Origin: Nostoc sp. CHAB 5834
GTDB lineage: Bacteria > Cyanobacteriota > Cyanobacteriia > Cyanobacteriales > Nostocaceae
Reading direction: 5' to 3'
Length of the DNA: 6,242 nt
Assembly (NCBI GenBank): GCA_020829485.1
Contig: JAIVFU010000262.1
Span: 1 to 6,242, forward strand
Shown here one piece after another: positions 1 to 5,522 of the stretch. The position numbers and the translations under genes were made by a program. The notes below the pieces were generated by a model. That model was given only the letters and a program-made list of their open reading frames with translations. It was not told the origin of the DNA and searched no databases. How positions within the stretch are numbered: position 1 is the first letter of the stretch; the number at the start of each line of letters is the position of its first letter.

Positions 1-314
1 TCGCCACCATCTGTATAAGTCGATGCGTAGTAATCAGAAATAGAAGGAAATGTAGCCTCCGGCTTATTCAGATACGGAATGGCTTTATGGACGGGGGTTT
101 CACAAGCAGCTAATGAGACGGCGGCCATACCAAATCCCATCACTTTCAAAAAATCACGGCGCTTGGTGTCAGAACCACCCAGCAGACCGTCCAGGTCATT
201 CGAGGATTCATTCGGGACTGGGTTCGCAAACTCGCTGTTAGCATTCTTAACAAACGTAGCGTCGTTGCGTAGTTCCTCAACCCCTTTCCAATACCGTTTA
301 GTTGTATTTTCCAT
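1..314 (-). CDS. actB: Alternative complex III subunit ActB, N-terminal part (TAT-variant molybdopterin oxidoreductase family), cut by window edge
   Basis: Translated from the minus strand this gives 104 residues before the window ends. It opens with a polar stretch (MENTTKRYWKGVEEL, residues 1-15) typical of the long pre-sequence of Bacteroidota ActB. A twin-arginine-type segment follows, KRRDFLKVMGFGMAA at 51-65, running into a lipoprotein-like SLAAC at 67-71. After it comes IPYLNKPEATFPSISDYYAST, resembling the usual start of the mature molybdopterin/Fe-S domain. In the known complex, ActB is the large periplasm-facing subunit carrying Fe-S clusters beside the haem subunit ActA; the family resembles molybdopterin oxidoreductases but is reported to lack the Mo cofactor. 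It lies 97 nt downstream of actA on the same strand, the standard act order, so co-transcription is likely. An in-frame ATG three codons upstream (321-323) is an alternative start. I chose 314 because the family-like sequence begins there. The Fe-S ligands lie outside the window and cannot be checked. Confidence 0.88.
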   Translation of the reverse strand, partial: MENTTKRYWKGVEELRNDATFVKNANSEFANPVPNESSNDLDGLLGGSDTKRRDFLKVMGFGMAAVSLAACETPVHKAIPYLNKPEATFPSISDYYASTYTDGG

Positions 315-330
315 GCGTGGCATTTGTAAA

Positions 331-406
331 TGAATAATGGCAAATGTGTAATGAACAATGAATCAATTGCTTACGCAGAAACTCATTATACATTGTTCAT
401 TATTCA
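331..406. repeat. Imperfect inverted repeat in the actA-actB spacer
   Basis: The arms 331-354 and 383-406 are inverted copies matching at 20 of 24 positions, around a 28-nt centre. Inside lies a second, offset pairing: 349-360 is a perfect 12-bp inverted match to 391-402. The arms are AT-rich and built from variants of ATGAATAATG and ATGAACAATG, so the unit is internally repetitive. The element fills most of the 88-nt spacer between the actA stop and the upstream actB ATG. There is no T-run after it on the minus strand, so it does not look like an intrinsic terminator. It could be an intercistronic mRNA hairpin or a small dispersed repeat; the sequence alone does not decide. Confidence 0.6.
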
Positions 407-411
407 TCAAA

Positions 412-1722
412 TTAATAGTGGCATTTAGAACACTCCAGACCGCCGATATTGGCTACTTTAAGCGGTTCTTTACTCTCCTTCCTGTGTAAAGCGACAAGCT
501 TGTCATAGTACGCATTGTCTTTGGTGTTGACCTCCGTTTTCCGGTGGCAGTCAATACACCAACCCATCGTCAGCGACGAGCGCTGTTCTACAACTTCCAT
601 CTTCTCAATTTCGCCGTGGCAGGTCGTGCATTGTACGTTACCTACGTTTACGTGCTGAGCGTGGTTGAAATAAGCCAGGTCAGGCAGATTGTGAACACGT
701 ACCCACTCAATGGGACGATTCTGCTCAATGGCCGCATAGATCTTCTGAATTTCCGGCGACTCCTTCTTGATTACACCGTGGCAGTTCATACAGATGTTAG
801 CCGCCGGAATCGTAGCCGATTTGCCTTTGTTCACGCCTGTATGGCAGTAGTTACAATCAATTTTGTACTGTCCCGCGTGGAGCTTGTGCGAATAAGCAAT
901 AGGTTGCTTCGGCGCATAGCCCTGCTGAACCCCGACGCTGTAGGCACCGTCGATGGTAGCCTTCGTCACGACCAGTAGAAAAATCCAGATAACGATGGAA
1001 CGAAGGGTTGGATTATTGAAAGCCCCGGTCAGGCCTTCCTTCAGCCGCTGGCTGAACGCGGCCGGTGCCTGTGTGCCATCGGCAGCACCCACAGGCGTTA
1101 CCGCTTTCGATAAGATCGTTACGATAATCAGCAGCACACCAAGTACCAGCAACATTACCACCAACAACGCTACCAGTACGAACGTGAACAGTTCTGAAGG
1201 GCCAGCACTCGACGCACCACCGTTTTCGGCAGATGCACCACCGCCACCTCTTTCCTGTGCCGCACCAGCACCACCAACTATTGCCTGAGCAGGCGCACTA
1301 GCCTCATCGATGTAGGCTAATATACCGTCAATGTCAGCGTCGGTCAAGTTAGGGAAGTTCGACATCTGAATCTTCTGGTACTTGTTAAATACCTGCACAG
1401 CATACGGCTCTCCGCTTGCAATAACAGCGCTGGAATTGCGGATCCATTTGTACAACCAGTCTTTACTAGGTGCCCGCTGCTGAATATTTTTCAATCCTGG
1501 TCCGACCACCACTTCCTCAGTCACTGCATGGCACTGAGCGCAGTTGTTTGTAAAAAGGAGTTTGCCTTTCTCAGCGTCTCCCCCACCAGCCGCGGCCGGA
1601 GTTGCAGTGGCTGGTCCTCCACCACCTGCTGCGGTAGAATCCTGTGCCGTAACTTGGCCGCTGTTTAACAACAGCGCCAATGATAGACTCACAGCCCCCC
1701 AAAGCTTGGATAAGCGACTCAT
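412..1722 (-). CDS. actA: Alternative complex III subunit ActA: monohaem cytochrome c domain fused to pentahaem domain
   Basis: This 436-residue multihaem cytochrome belongs to the quinol:cytochrome c oxidoreductase called alternative complex III and carries electrons in the periplasm. Layout: signal peptide about 1-26, Gly/Ala-rich linker about 30-49, and a monohaem cytochrome c domain about 50-145 with CAQCH at 61-65 and probable axial Met120. A second Gly/Ala-rich linker runs 145-175. A strong membrane segment (178-204) and a shorter one (about 241-254) follow. The C-terminal domain has five CXXCH sites: 290-294, 311-315, 365-369, 389-393 and 431-435, the last one residue from the C-terminus. 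Extra His residues (279, 282, 344, 354, 357, 413) suit bis-His ligation. The frame stays open upstream to 1785, but that start lies inside the -7 promoter box, so the ATG at 1722, which gives a clean signal peptide, is preferred. actB follows. The family call is firm; the axial ligands are inferred. Confidence 0.93.
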   Translation of the reverse strand: MSRLSKLWGAVSLSLALLLNSGQVTAQDSTAAGGGGPATATPAAAGGGDAEKGKLLFTNNCAQCHAVTEEVVVGPGLKNIQQRAPSKDWLYKWIRNSSAVIASGEPYAVQVFNKYQKIQMSNFPNLTDADIDGILAYIDEASAPAQAIVGGAGAAQERGGGGASAENGGASSAGPSELFTFVLVALLVVMLLVLGVLLIIVTILSKAVTPVGAADGTQAPAAFSQRLKEGLTGAFNNPTLRSIVIWIFLLVVTKATIDGAYSVGVQQGYAPKQPIAYSHKLHAGQYKIDCNYCHTGVNKGKSATIPAANICMNCHGVIKKESPEIQKIYAAIEQNRPIEWVRVHNLPDLAYFNHAQHVNVGNVQCTTCHGEIEKMEVVEQRSSLTMGWCIDCHRKTEVNTKDNAYYDKLVALHRKESKEPLKVANIGGLECSKCHY

Positions 1723-1782
1723 TTTGTGAAATTTATTTATCGAGTTGATCAACATAATTACCGCTGAATTATCATTGGCCCA

Positions 1783-1814
1783 CAAAAGTACGACACGATT
1801 GCTGGATAGGCAAA
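1783..1814 (-). promoter_or_regulatory. actA promoter, full Bacteroidota consensus
   Basis: On the minus strand TTTG (1814-1811) is followed after exactly 20 nt by TACTTTTG (1790-1783). This matches the Bacteroidota primary sigma consensus TTTG-N19-21-TAnnTTTG at every fixed position. Transcription should begin a few bases below 1783, leaving a leader of roughly 50-55 nt before the ATG at 1722. It is the best promoter in the window. Confidence 0.8.
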
Positions 1815-1926
1815 AATCAATGTTTAGTTATTTTTAGTCTCCATTTGTATTTATATTGTTTCTACGTAAGCAGCTGGCGAAGTCTTCATTTTGTCCTCTT
1901 AACGTTTTGTTTACTACCATGTTTAT

Positions 1927-1980
1927 AAAAAAACTGCCGTTTAACCATTCTGTGTTCAGAAGCGGTTAAACGGCAGTTTT
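1927..1980 (-). terminator. Intrinsic terminator downstream of tRNA-Cys
   Basis: A perfect 17-bp inverted repeat (1930-1946 with 1964-1980) encloses a 17-nt loop. Read on the minus strand, the stem is followed by a run of seven T (complement of 1927-1933). It sits 23 nt past the 3' end of tRNA-Cys and upstream of the actA promoter, so it should separate the two. On the plus strand four T's also follow the GC-rich part of the stem, so weak bidirectional use is possible, but no plus-strand gene reaches it. Confidence 0.88.
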
Positions 1981-2003
1981 CTTGTAGAACTGTACGTTAA
2001 GCG

Positions 2004-2074
2004 AGGTTCCGAGCGGATTCGAACCGCTGTACGAGGTTTTGCAGACCTCTGCCTAGCCACTCGGCCACGGAACC
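2004..2074 (-). tRNA. tRNA-Cys (anticodon GCA)
   Basis: The minus strand folds into a complete 71-nt cloverleaf. The acceptor stem is GGTTCCG/CGGAACC, the D-stem GCC/GGC with a nine-base loop, and the anticodon stem GAGGT/ACCTC around loop CTGCAAA (anticodon GCA, plus-strand 2040-2042). The variable loop is GTAC, and the T-stem AGCGG/CCGCT encloses TTCGAAT. The discriminator base is U, the identity element expected for cysteine. The 3' CCA is not encoded (CGC follows), so it must be added by the CCA-adding enzyme. It appears to be a single-gene unit with its own -7 box upstream and terminator downstream. Confidence 0.97.
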
Positions 2075-2113
2075 TTTTGCCCCCTGCATGACTGAATCAC
2101 GCTTTCGGGAGTG

Positions 2114-2121
2114 CAAACATA
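2114..2121 (-). promoter_or_regulatory. Candidate -7 box of the tRNA-Cys promoter
   Basis: The minus strand reads TATGTTTG, a full match to TAnnTTTG, about 40 nt ahead of the mature tRNA 5' end. No clear TTTG is visible 19-21 nt further upstream, so the -33 part is weak or absent. The call rests on one box and its position between the rpsA terminator and the tRNA. Confidence 0.5.
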
Positions 2122-2154
2122 CGATTTTATTGGTTACTAGAGAACGGGCGTCCC

Positions 2155-2194
2155 AAAAAAAAGTGTCTCAGGTTTACAACCCGAGACACTTTTT
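2155..2194 (-). terminator. Intrinsic terminator of rpsA
   Basis: A 12-bp perfect outer stem (2158-2169 with 2183-2194) continues inward through a G-U pair and GGTT/AACC to a three-base loop. On the minus strand the stem is followed by eight T (complement of 2155-2162). It begins 24 nt after the rpsA stop codon. The flanking A and T runs make the hairpin usable in both directions, but only the minus strand has a gene running into it. Confidence 0.92.
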
Positions 2195-2218
2195 ATATAC
2201 CGAAGTGCGTAGCCAGAC

Positions 2219-4006
2219 TTAGTTACGGCCTTCCATTTGCTCTTTCAAAGCCGCCAGCGCATCAAGGTCGCCCAGGGTAGCACCCCGGTCAGCCTGATTC
2301 GATGTCGACGCAGGGGCTGCTTTCGCTGCTTTAGGCGCCTTCACTTCTTTAACTGGCTCGTTTTTCTCGCCCCACGTTCTGCTGTGCGACAGCATAATGC
2401 GTTTTTCGTCTTTCGAGAACTCAGTTACTTTGAAGTCAAGGTTTTCACCTACCTCAGCAAATGCACCGTCTTCCTTGGCAAGGTTCTTCAACGACGAGAA
2501 GCCTTCGATACCATAAGGCAGTTCGAGGGTTGCCATCTTGTCATTCTTGTTCAGGATTGTGCAACGGTGAATCGTGCCAACGGCAAAGACCGTCTCGAAC
2601 GTATCCCATGGGTTCTCTTCAAGTTGCTTGTGACCCAGTGCCAGACGACGGTTGTCAACGTCCAGTTCCAGTACAATCACTTCGAGTTCCTCACCAACTT
2701 TGATGAAGTCCGATGGATGTTTTACTTTCTTGGTCCAGGACAGATCCGATACGTGTACCAGACCATCGATACCTTCTTCCAGTTCGAGGAACAGGCCGAA
2801 GTTGGTGAGATTACGAACCAGACCTTTGTGGCGGGTTCCGATGGCGTATTTCTCACGCAGTTCCGGACGAGTCCAGGGATCTTCAGTCAATTGCTTGATA
2901 CCCAAGGACATTTTCCGGTCGTTCCGATCCAGCGTCAGTACTTGTGCTTCTACTTCGTCGCCAACTTTGAGGAACTCCTGTGGGTTACGCAGATGCTGCG
3001 ACCACGACATTTCCGATACGTGGATTAGACCTTCGACGCCCGGCATGATTTCGAGGAACGCACCGTAATCGGCTACGTTTACGATTTTGCCTTTAATTTT
3101 CGAGCCAATCTGAATATCCTGCGACAGCGCATCCCATGGGTGTGCCTGTAGCTGCTTCATACCCAGCGAGATACGTTTCTTATCCTCATCGAAGTCAAGT
3201 ACCACCACGTTGACTTTCTGGTCGAGGTTGAGTACTTCCGATGGGTGGCTGATACGACCCCACGAGATATCCGTGATGTGCAACAGACCATCGACACCGC
3301 CGAGGTCGATAAACACACCAAAGTTGGTCATGTTCTTGATAACGCCTTCCAGTACCTGACCTTTTTCGAGGTTGTTCAGAATCTGGGCGCGTTGTGCTTC
3401 AAGGTCTTTCTCGATCAGGACTTTGTGCGATACGACAACGTTGTCGTTCGCGTAGTTGATCTTAACGACCTTAACTTCCATTTTCTTACCAACGAAAATA
3501 TCAAAATCACGGATCGGCTTCACGTCGATCTGCGATCCGGGTAAGAACGCTTCAATGCTAAAGATATCGACAATCAGACCGCCTTTCGTCCGGCGCTTAA
3601 CAAAGCCATCGATAACGAGGTCTTCGTCCAGCGCACGCTGAATTTTCTGCCAGGCCGTGATAACTTTCGCTTTTTTGCGCGAGAGCACCAACTGACCATT
3701 CGGGTCTTCCTGATTTTCTACGTAAACTTCAATCTCATCACCCATCTTCAGTTCCGGCATATCGCGGAACTCGGAAGCAGGAACCAATCCGTCCGATTTG
3801 AAGCCGATGTTTAGCAGAACCTCCCGGTCCGTAATGCCAACAACCGTCCCCATCACTACTTCTTTCTCTTTGACTACCGCCAGGGTATTGTCATAGAGTT
3901 CCAACATCCGGTTGTGTTCGTCAACCGAATAGCCGCTCCCAAATCCTTTGTTGTCTGCCCGGTCCCAATCGAATGCCGGTAGTTCGCGTTGCTGCGTTTT
4001 GCTCAT
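2219..4006 (-). CDS. rpsA: 30S ribosomal protein S1
   Basis: This 595-residue protein is built of six S1 (OB-fold) RNA-binding repeats at about 48-112, 129-195, 216-285, 301-372, 388-459 and 474-542. Repeats 3-5 are the most regular, each with the pattern (N/D)(F/Y)G.F(I/L)..........G(L)(L/I/V)H(I/V)(S/T)(D/E)..SW and linked by HPWD, DPW and NPWD. Repeat 6 is degenerate. The tail 543-595 is Lys/Ala-rich and ends in an acidic/Leu segment (LGDLDALAALKEQ). S1 binds mRNA on the small subunit and aids initiation; the length is slightly above the 557 residues of E. coli S1. A GTG start seven codons upstream (4027) is possible but lies within a leader hairpin. The ATG at 4006, giving MSKTQQRELPAFDWDRA, is preferred. 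The gene is monocistronic, with a -7 box about 100 nt upstream and a strong terminator. AGGAAA lies upstream of the ATG, unlike the other genes here. Confidence 0.97.
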   Translation of the reverse strand: MSKTQQRELPAFDWDRADNKGFGSGYSVDEHNRMLELYDNTLAVVKEKEVVMGTVVGITDREVLLNIGFKSDGLVPASEFRDMPELKMGDEIEVYVENQEDPNGQLVLSRKKAKVITAWQKIQRALDEDLVIDGFVKRRTKGGLIVDIFSIEAFLPGSQIDVKPIRDFDIFVGKKMEVKVVKINYANDNVVVSHKVLIEKDLEAQRAQILNNLEKGQVLEGVIKNMTNFGVFIDLGGVDGLLHITDISWGRISHPSEVLNLDQKVNVVVLDFDEDKKRISLGMKQLQAHPWDALSQDIQIGSKIKGKIVNVADYGAFLEIMPGVEGLIHVSEMSWSQHLRNPQEFLKVGDEVEAQVLTLDRNDRKMSLGIKQLTEDPWTRPELREKYAIGTRHKGLVRNLTNFGLFLELEEGIDGLVHVSDLSWTKKVKHPSDFIKVGEELEVIVLELDVDNRRLALGHKQLEENPWDTFETVFAVGTIHRCTILNKNDKMATLELPYGIEGFSSLKNLAKEDGAFAEVGENLDFKVTEFSKDEKRIMLSHSRTWGEKNEPVKEVKAPKAAKAAPASTSNQADRGATLGDLDALAALKEQMEGRN

Positions 4007-4019
4007 AAATACTGTTTCC

Positions 4020-4050
4020 TGACCCACTCAGTACATCGGTCCGTGGGTCA
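4020..4050 (-). promoter_or_regulatory. Hairpin in the rpsA leader just above the start codon
   Basis: The segment 4020-4027 (TGACCCAC) pairs perfectly with 4043-4050 (GTGGGTCA), giving an 8-bp stem with a 15-nt loop. It ends 13 nt before the rpsA ATG and is followed directly by GGAAACAG. The upstream GTG alternative start lies in the stem. Many ribosomal protein genes are autoregulated through leader structures, and S1 regulates its own mRNA in E. coli, so this is a candidate autoregulatory site. That role is inference. Confidence 0.4.
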
Positions 4051-4101
4051 ATGGCGGACTGACTTTTAAATTTGTGAATTTTTGTCCTCAAAAAAGGACT
4101 G

Positions 4102-4109
4102 CAAAGATA
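4102..4109 (-). promoter_or_regulatory. Candidate -7 box of the rpsA promoter
   Basis: The minus strand reads TATCTTTG, a full TAnnTTTG match, giving a leader of roughly 90 nt. A clear TTTG at the right distance upstream is absent; the region there holds a T-rich stretch (complement of 4124-4129) within an inverted repeat. The position between the HNH gene's hairpin and rpsA supports the call. Confidence 0.6.
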
Positions 4110-4117
4110 GCAAATGC

Positions 4118-4139
4118 TTTCCGAAAAAAGTTTCGGAAA
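4118..4139. repeat. Perfect 9-bp inverted repeat at the rpsA -33 region
   Basis: TTTCCGAAA (4118-4126) and TTTCGGAAA (4131-4139) are inverted copies with a 4-nt spacer. The element spans the place where the -33 box of the rpsA promoter should lie, 9 nt upstream of the -7 box. It could be an operator for a dimeric regulator or simply a small hairpin. There is no direct evidence for a binding protein. Confidence 0.5.
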
Positions 4140-4178
4140 CGGCAAAAGTCTTTGAGAGAGAAGGAATAAGAAAATAAA

Positions 4179-4257
4179 AAGGAGAAAAGGGACGAGGGGG
4201 CAGCAAGGGAGTTTGCCGATTGCATTCCCTTGCTGCCCCCTCGTCCCTTTTCTCCTT
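4179..4257 (-). terminator. Perfect 32-bp inverted repeat ending the smpB-HNH unit
   Basis: Arms 4179-4210 and 4226-4257 are perfect inverted copies of 32 bp around a 15-nt loop. On the minus strand the first arm starts at the base right after the HNH gene's TAG stop (4260-4258). The second arm runs into TTTTTATTTTCTT. That arrangement fits an intrinsic terminator, though the stem is much longer than usual. One arm is almost all purine with GGGGG and GGGA blocks. The length suggests it may also be a member of a repeat family or a strong mRNA 3' end stabiliser. The structure is certain; its role is inferred. Confidence 0.8.
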
Positions 4258-4773
4258 CTATTTAAATGCTTTCTCTTTCTTGGCCAGAAAAGGCATCCAG
4301 CTTTCTTCAATAGAACCTGAAAATTCGCGCAGAAAAACCAGGAAGGTAGGCTTGAAGGGTTTCTGCCGTAATTTCAGATTGGCCTCTTCCGGCGTATAAT
4401 CTCCTTTACGCGAGTTGCACCGCTTACAGGCTGTGGCCAGATTGTCCCAGCTGGTTTTTCCCCCGCGCGATTTAGGCATAACGTGGTCGAGGGTGAGGTC
4501 TTCAGTTGTGCCACAGTACTGGCAGTGGTGACCATCCCGTTTGAAAATATTCTGCCGGGTGAGCATGACCCCTTTATAAGGCAGACTTACGTACCGGTGC
4601 AGCCGAATGACCGACGGCATCGGGAACTCGGCGGAGACCGTCCTGAGCATAAATTGCTTGGATTCGGCAACGAGTTCGGCTTTGTCTAGGTAAACCAGCA
4701 AAAATGCTTTGGGAACGGAGCAGATGCTGAGTGCGCTGTAATCTTGATTTAAGACTAATACTTTCCTGCCCAT
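4258..4773 (-). CDS. HNH endonuclease family protein
   Basis: This 171-residue protein carries a zinc-type HNH module in its C-terminal half. CQYC lies at 84-87, LDHVMPKSRGG at 95-105 with the likely catalytic His97, then Asn111, CKRC at 116-119 and NSRKG at 120-124. The first 75 residues (MGRKVLVLNQDYSALS onwards) form the conserved N-terminal region of a small HNH family widespread in Bacteroidota, whose cellular substrate I do not know. The frame stays open to a GTG at 4821, but the extra 16 residues do not look family-like, so the ATG at 4773 is chosen. It lies 73 nt downstream of smpB with no visible -7 box between them, so it is probably in the smpB transcript. The stop abuts a 32-bp hairpin. 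No methylase, recombinase or mobile-element gene is nearby, arguing against a restriction or homing role. Nuclease activity is predicted from motifs only. Confidence 0.88.
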   Translation of the reverse strand: MGRKVLVLNQDYSALSICSVPKAFLLVYLDKAELVAESKQFMLRTVSAEFPMPSVIRLHRYVSLPYKGVMLTRQNIFKRDGHHCQYCGTTEDLTLDHVMPKSRGGKTSWDNLATACKRCNSRKGDYTPEEANLKLRQKPFKPTFLVFLREFSGSIEESWMPFLAKKEKAFK

Positions 4774-4846
4774 ATCGCGTTTAGATGCCTCTGTACGGTA
4801 GCAAGTTACAGAGTTATCCACAAAACGACAAGGTAGGTTGTAAAGT

Positions 4847-5308
4847 TTAATACCGTTCGCGCTGGAGGTCGCGCTGTACTTCCCGTTCCTTTATACTATC
4901 ACGCTTATCGAATAACTTCTTACCCTTCGCCAGCGCAATCTCTACTTTGGCAAAGCCGCGCTCGTTGGTGAACATCCGAATGGGCACAATGGTCAATCCC
5001 TGATCTTTCAGTTTTTCACTAATGCGCTTGATTTCACGTTTGGTGAGCAGGAGTTTACGGTCGCGCAGGGGTTCATGATTGTAATGGGTACCTTCATTAT
5101 AGAGCGATATATTCATCTGACGGATGTATAACTCATCATTCAGGATCAGGCAATAGGCATCCTGCAAACTTACCTTACCCTGCCGGGCCGATTTGATTTC
5201 GGTACCCGTGAGGGCTATGCCAGCCGTGAATTTTTCGAGAAATGAATATTCGAAGGAAGCACGCCGATTGCGTACATCAACGTCTTTAACAATGGAAGCT
5301 GAAGCCAT
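4847..5308 (-). CDS. smpB: SsrA-binding protein SmpB
   Basis: The 153-residue length is normal for SmpB, the partner of tmRNA in rescuing ribosomes stalled on broken mRNAs. Family hallmarks are NRRASFEYSFLEKFTAGI (14-31), LTGTEIKSARQGKVSLQDAY (33-52) with the conserved Glu37, then HEPLRDRKLLL, and GLTIVPIRMFTNERGFAKVE. The basic C-terminal tail, KGKKLFDKRDSIKEREVQRD (128-147), is the segment known to enter the decoding centre and mRNA channel. The ATG at 5308 is the only sensible start and lies about 22 nt below a -7 box, with no Shine-Dalgarno sequence. The HNH gene follows. tmRNA (ssrA) itself is not in the window. Confidence 0.97.
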   Translation of the reverse strand: MASASIVKDVDVRNRRASFEYSFLEKFTAGIALTGTEIKSARQGKVSLQDAYCLILNDELYIRQMNISLYNEGTHYNHEPLRDRKLLLTKREIKRISEKLKDQGLTIVPIRMFTNERGFAKVEIALAKGKKLFDKRDSIKEREVQRDLQRERY

Positions 5309-5329
5309 AAAAATTAGTCAAACGGGCCA

Positions 5330-5337
5330 CAAAGGTA
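5330..5337 (-). promoter_or_regulatory. Candidate -7 box of the smpB promoter
   Basis: The minus strand reads TACCTTTG, a full TAnnTTTG match, leaving a leader of only some 15-20 nt before the smpB ATG. No good TTTG lies at the expected distance upstream. The interval from here to the ompH terminator (5338-5434) otherwise holds only a 12-bp perfect palindrome, GGCTCATGAGCC at 5398-5409. Confidence 0.6.
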
Positions 5338-5434
5338 GCCGAGTAAGACCAACAACACCGGAAAAAAGATAGTGGTTTGGTACGGCTTCGAAAAAGCGGC
5401 TCATGAGCCTATGGCATTCCCCCGACTGGCGGGC

Positions 5435-5482
5435 AAAAAAAAGGGACCGCAAAACGACCCAGCTGGTTGTTTTGCGGTCCCT
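5435..5482 (-). terminator. Intrinsic terminator of the ompH-like gene
   Basis: A 14-bp perfect stem (5442-5455 with 5469-5482) extends inward by four more pairs, one of them G-U, to a five-base loop. On the minus strand it is followed by eight T (complement of 5435-5442). It starts 40 nt after the stop codon of the OmpH-like gene and isolates it from the smpB unit. Confidence 0.93.
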
Positions 5483-5522
5483 CACTAAACAGTAGAGCGA
5501 ACAGCTTTACTGATAATTGACG

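Noticed and set aside
544..978. Plus-strand open frame (144 codons) inside actA
   Set aside because: It is antisense to the haem-binding region; the six CXXCH motifs on the minus strand leave no doubt about the coding strand.
1723..1785. Longer ActA start at 1785 (21 extra residues)
   Set aside because: That ATG lies inside the -7 box of a perfect promoter, so it would not be in the mRNA. The ATG at 1722 gives a proper signal peptide.
2004..2074. tRNA-Cys as an integration (att) site
   Set aside because: No integrase gene and no duplicated tRNA 3' end is seen in the window, and the flanks are housekeeping genes with normal regulatory signals.
2237..3028. Long open frame (263 codons) on the plus strand inside rpsA
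   Set aside because: It is antisense to a well-conserved ribosomal protein gene, has no recognisable protein features, and is explained by the codon bias of the opposite strand.
4007..4027. GTG start of rpsA at 4027
   Set aside because: It would add seven residues with no family support and sits in a leader stem. The ATG at 4006 matches the usual S1 N-terminus of the phylum.
3921..4310. Minus-strand open frame spanning the 32-bp hairpin, overlapping the ends of rpsA and the HNH gene
   Set aside because: It runs out of frame through two certain genes and the inverted repeat; its Lys/Arg- and Leu/Phe-rich sequence simply reflects the purine and pyrimidine arms.
4814..4822. Exact DnaA-box sequence TTATCCACA between smpB and the HNH gene
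   Set aside because: It is a single box with no neighbours, no AT-rich unwinding region and no dnaA or dnaN nearby. One exact 9-mer match in a window this size is not rare enough to call an origin.
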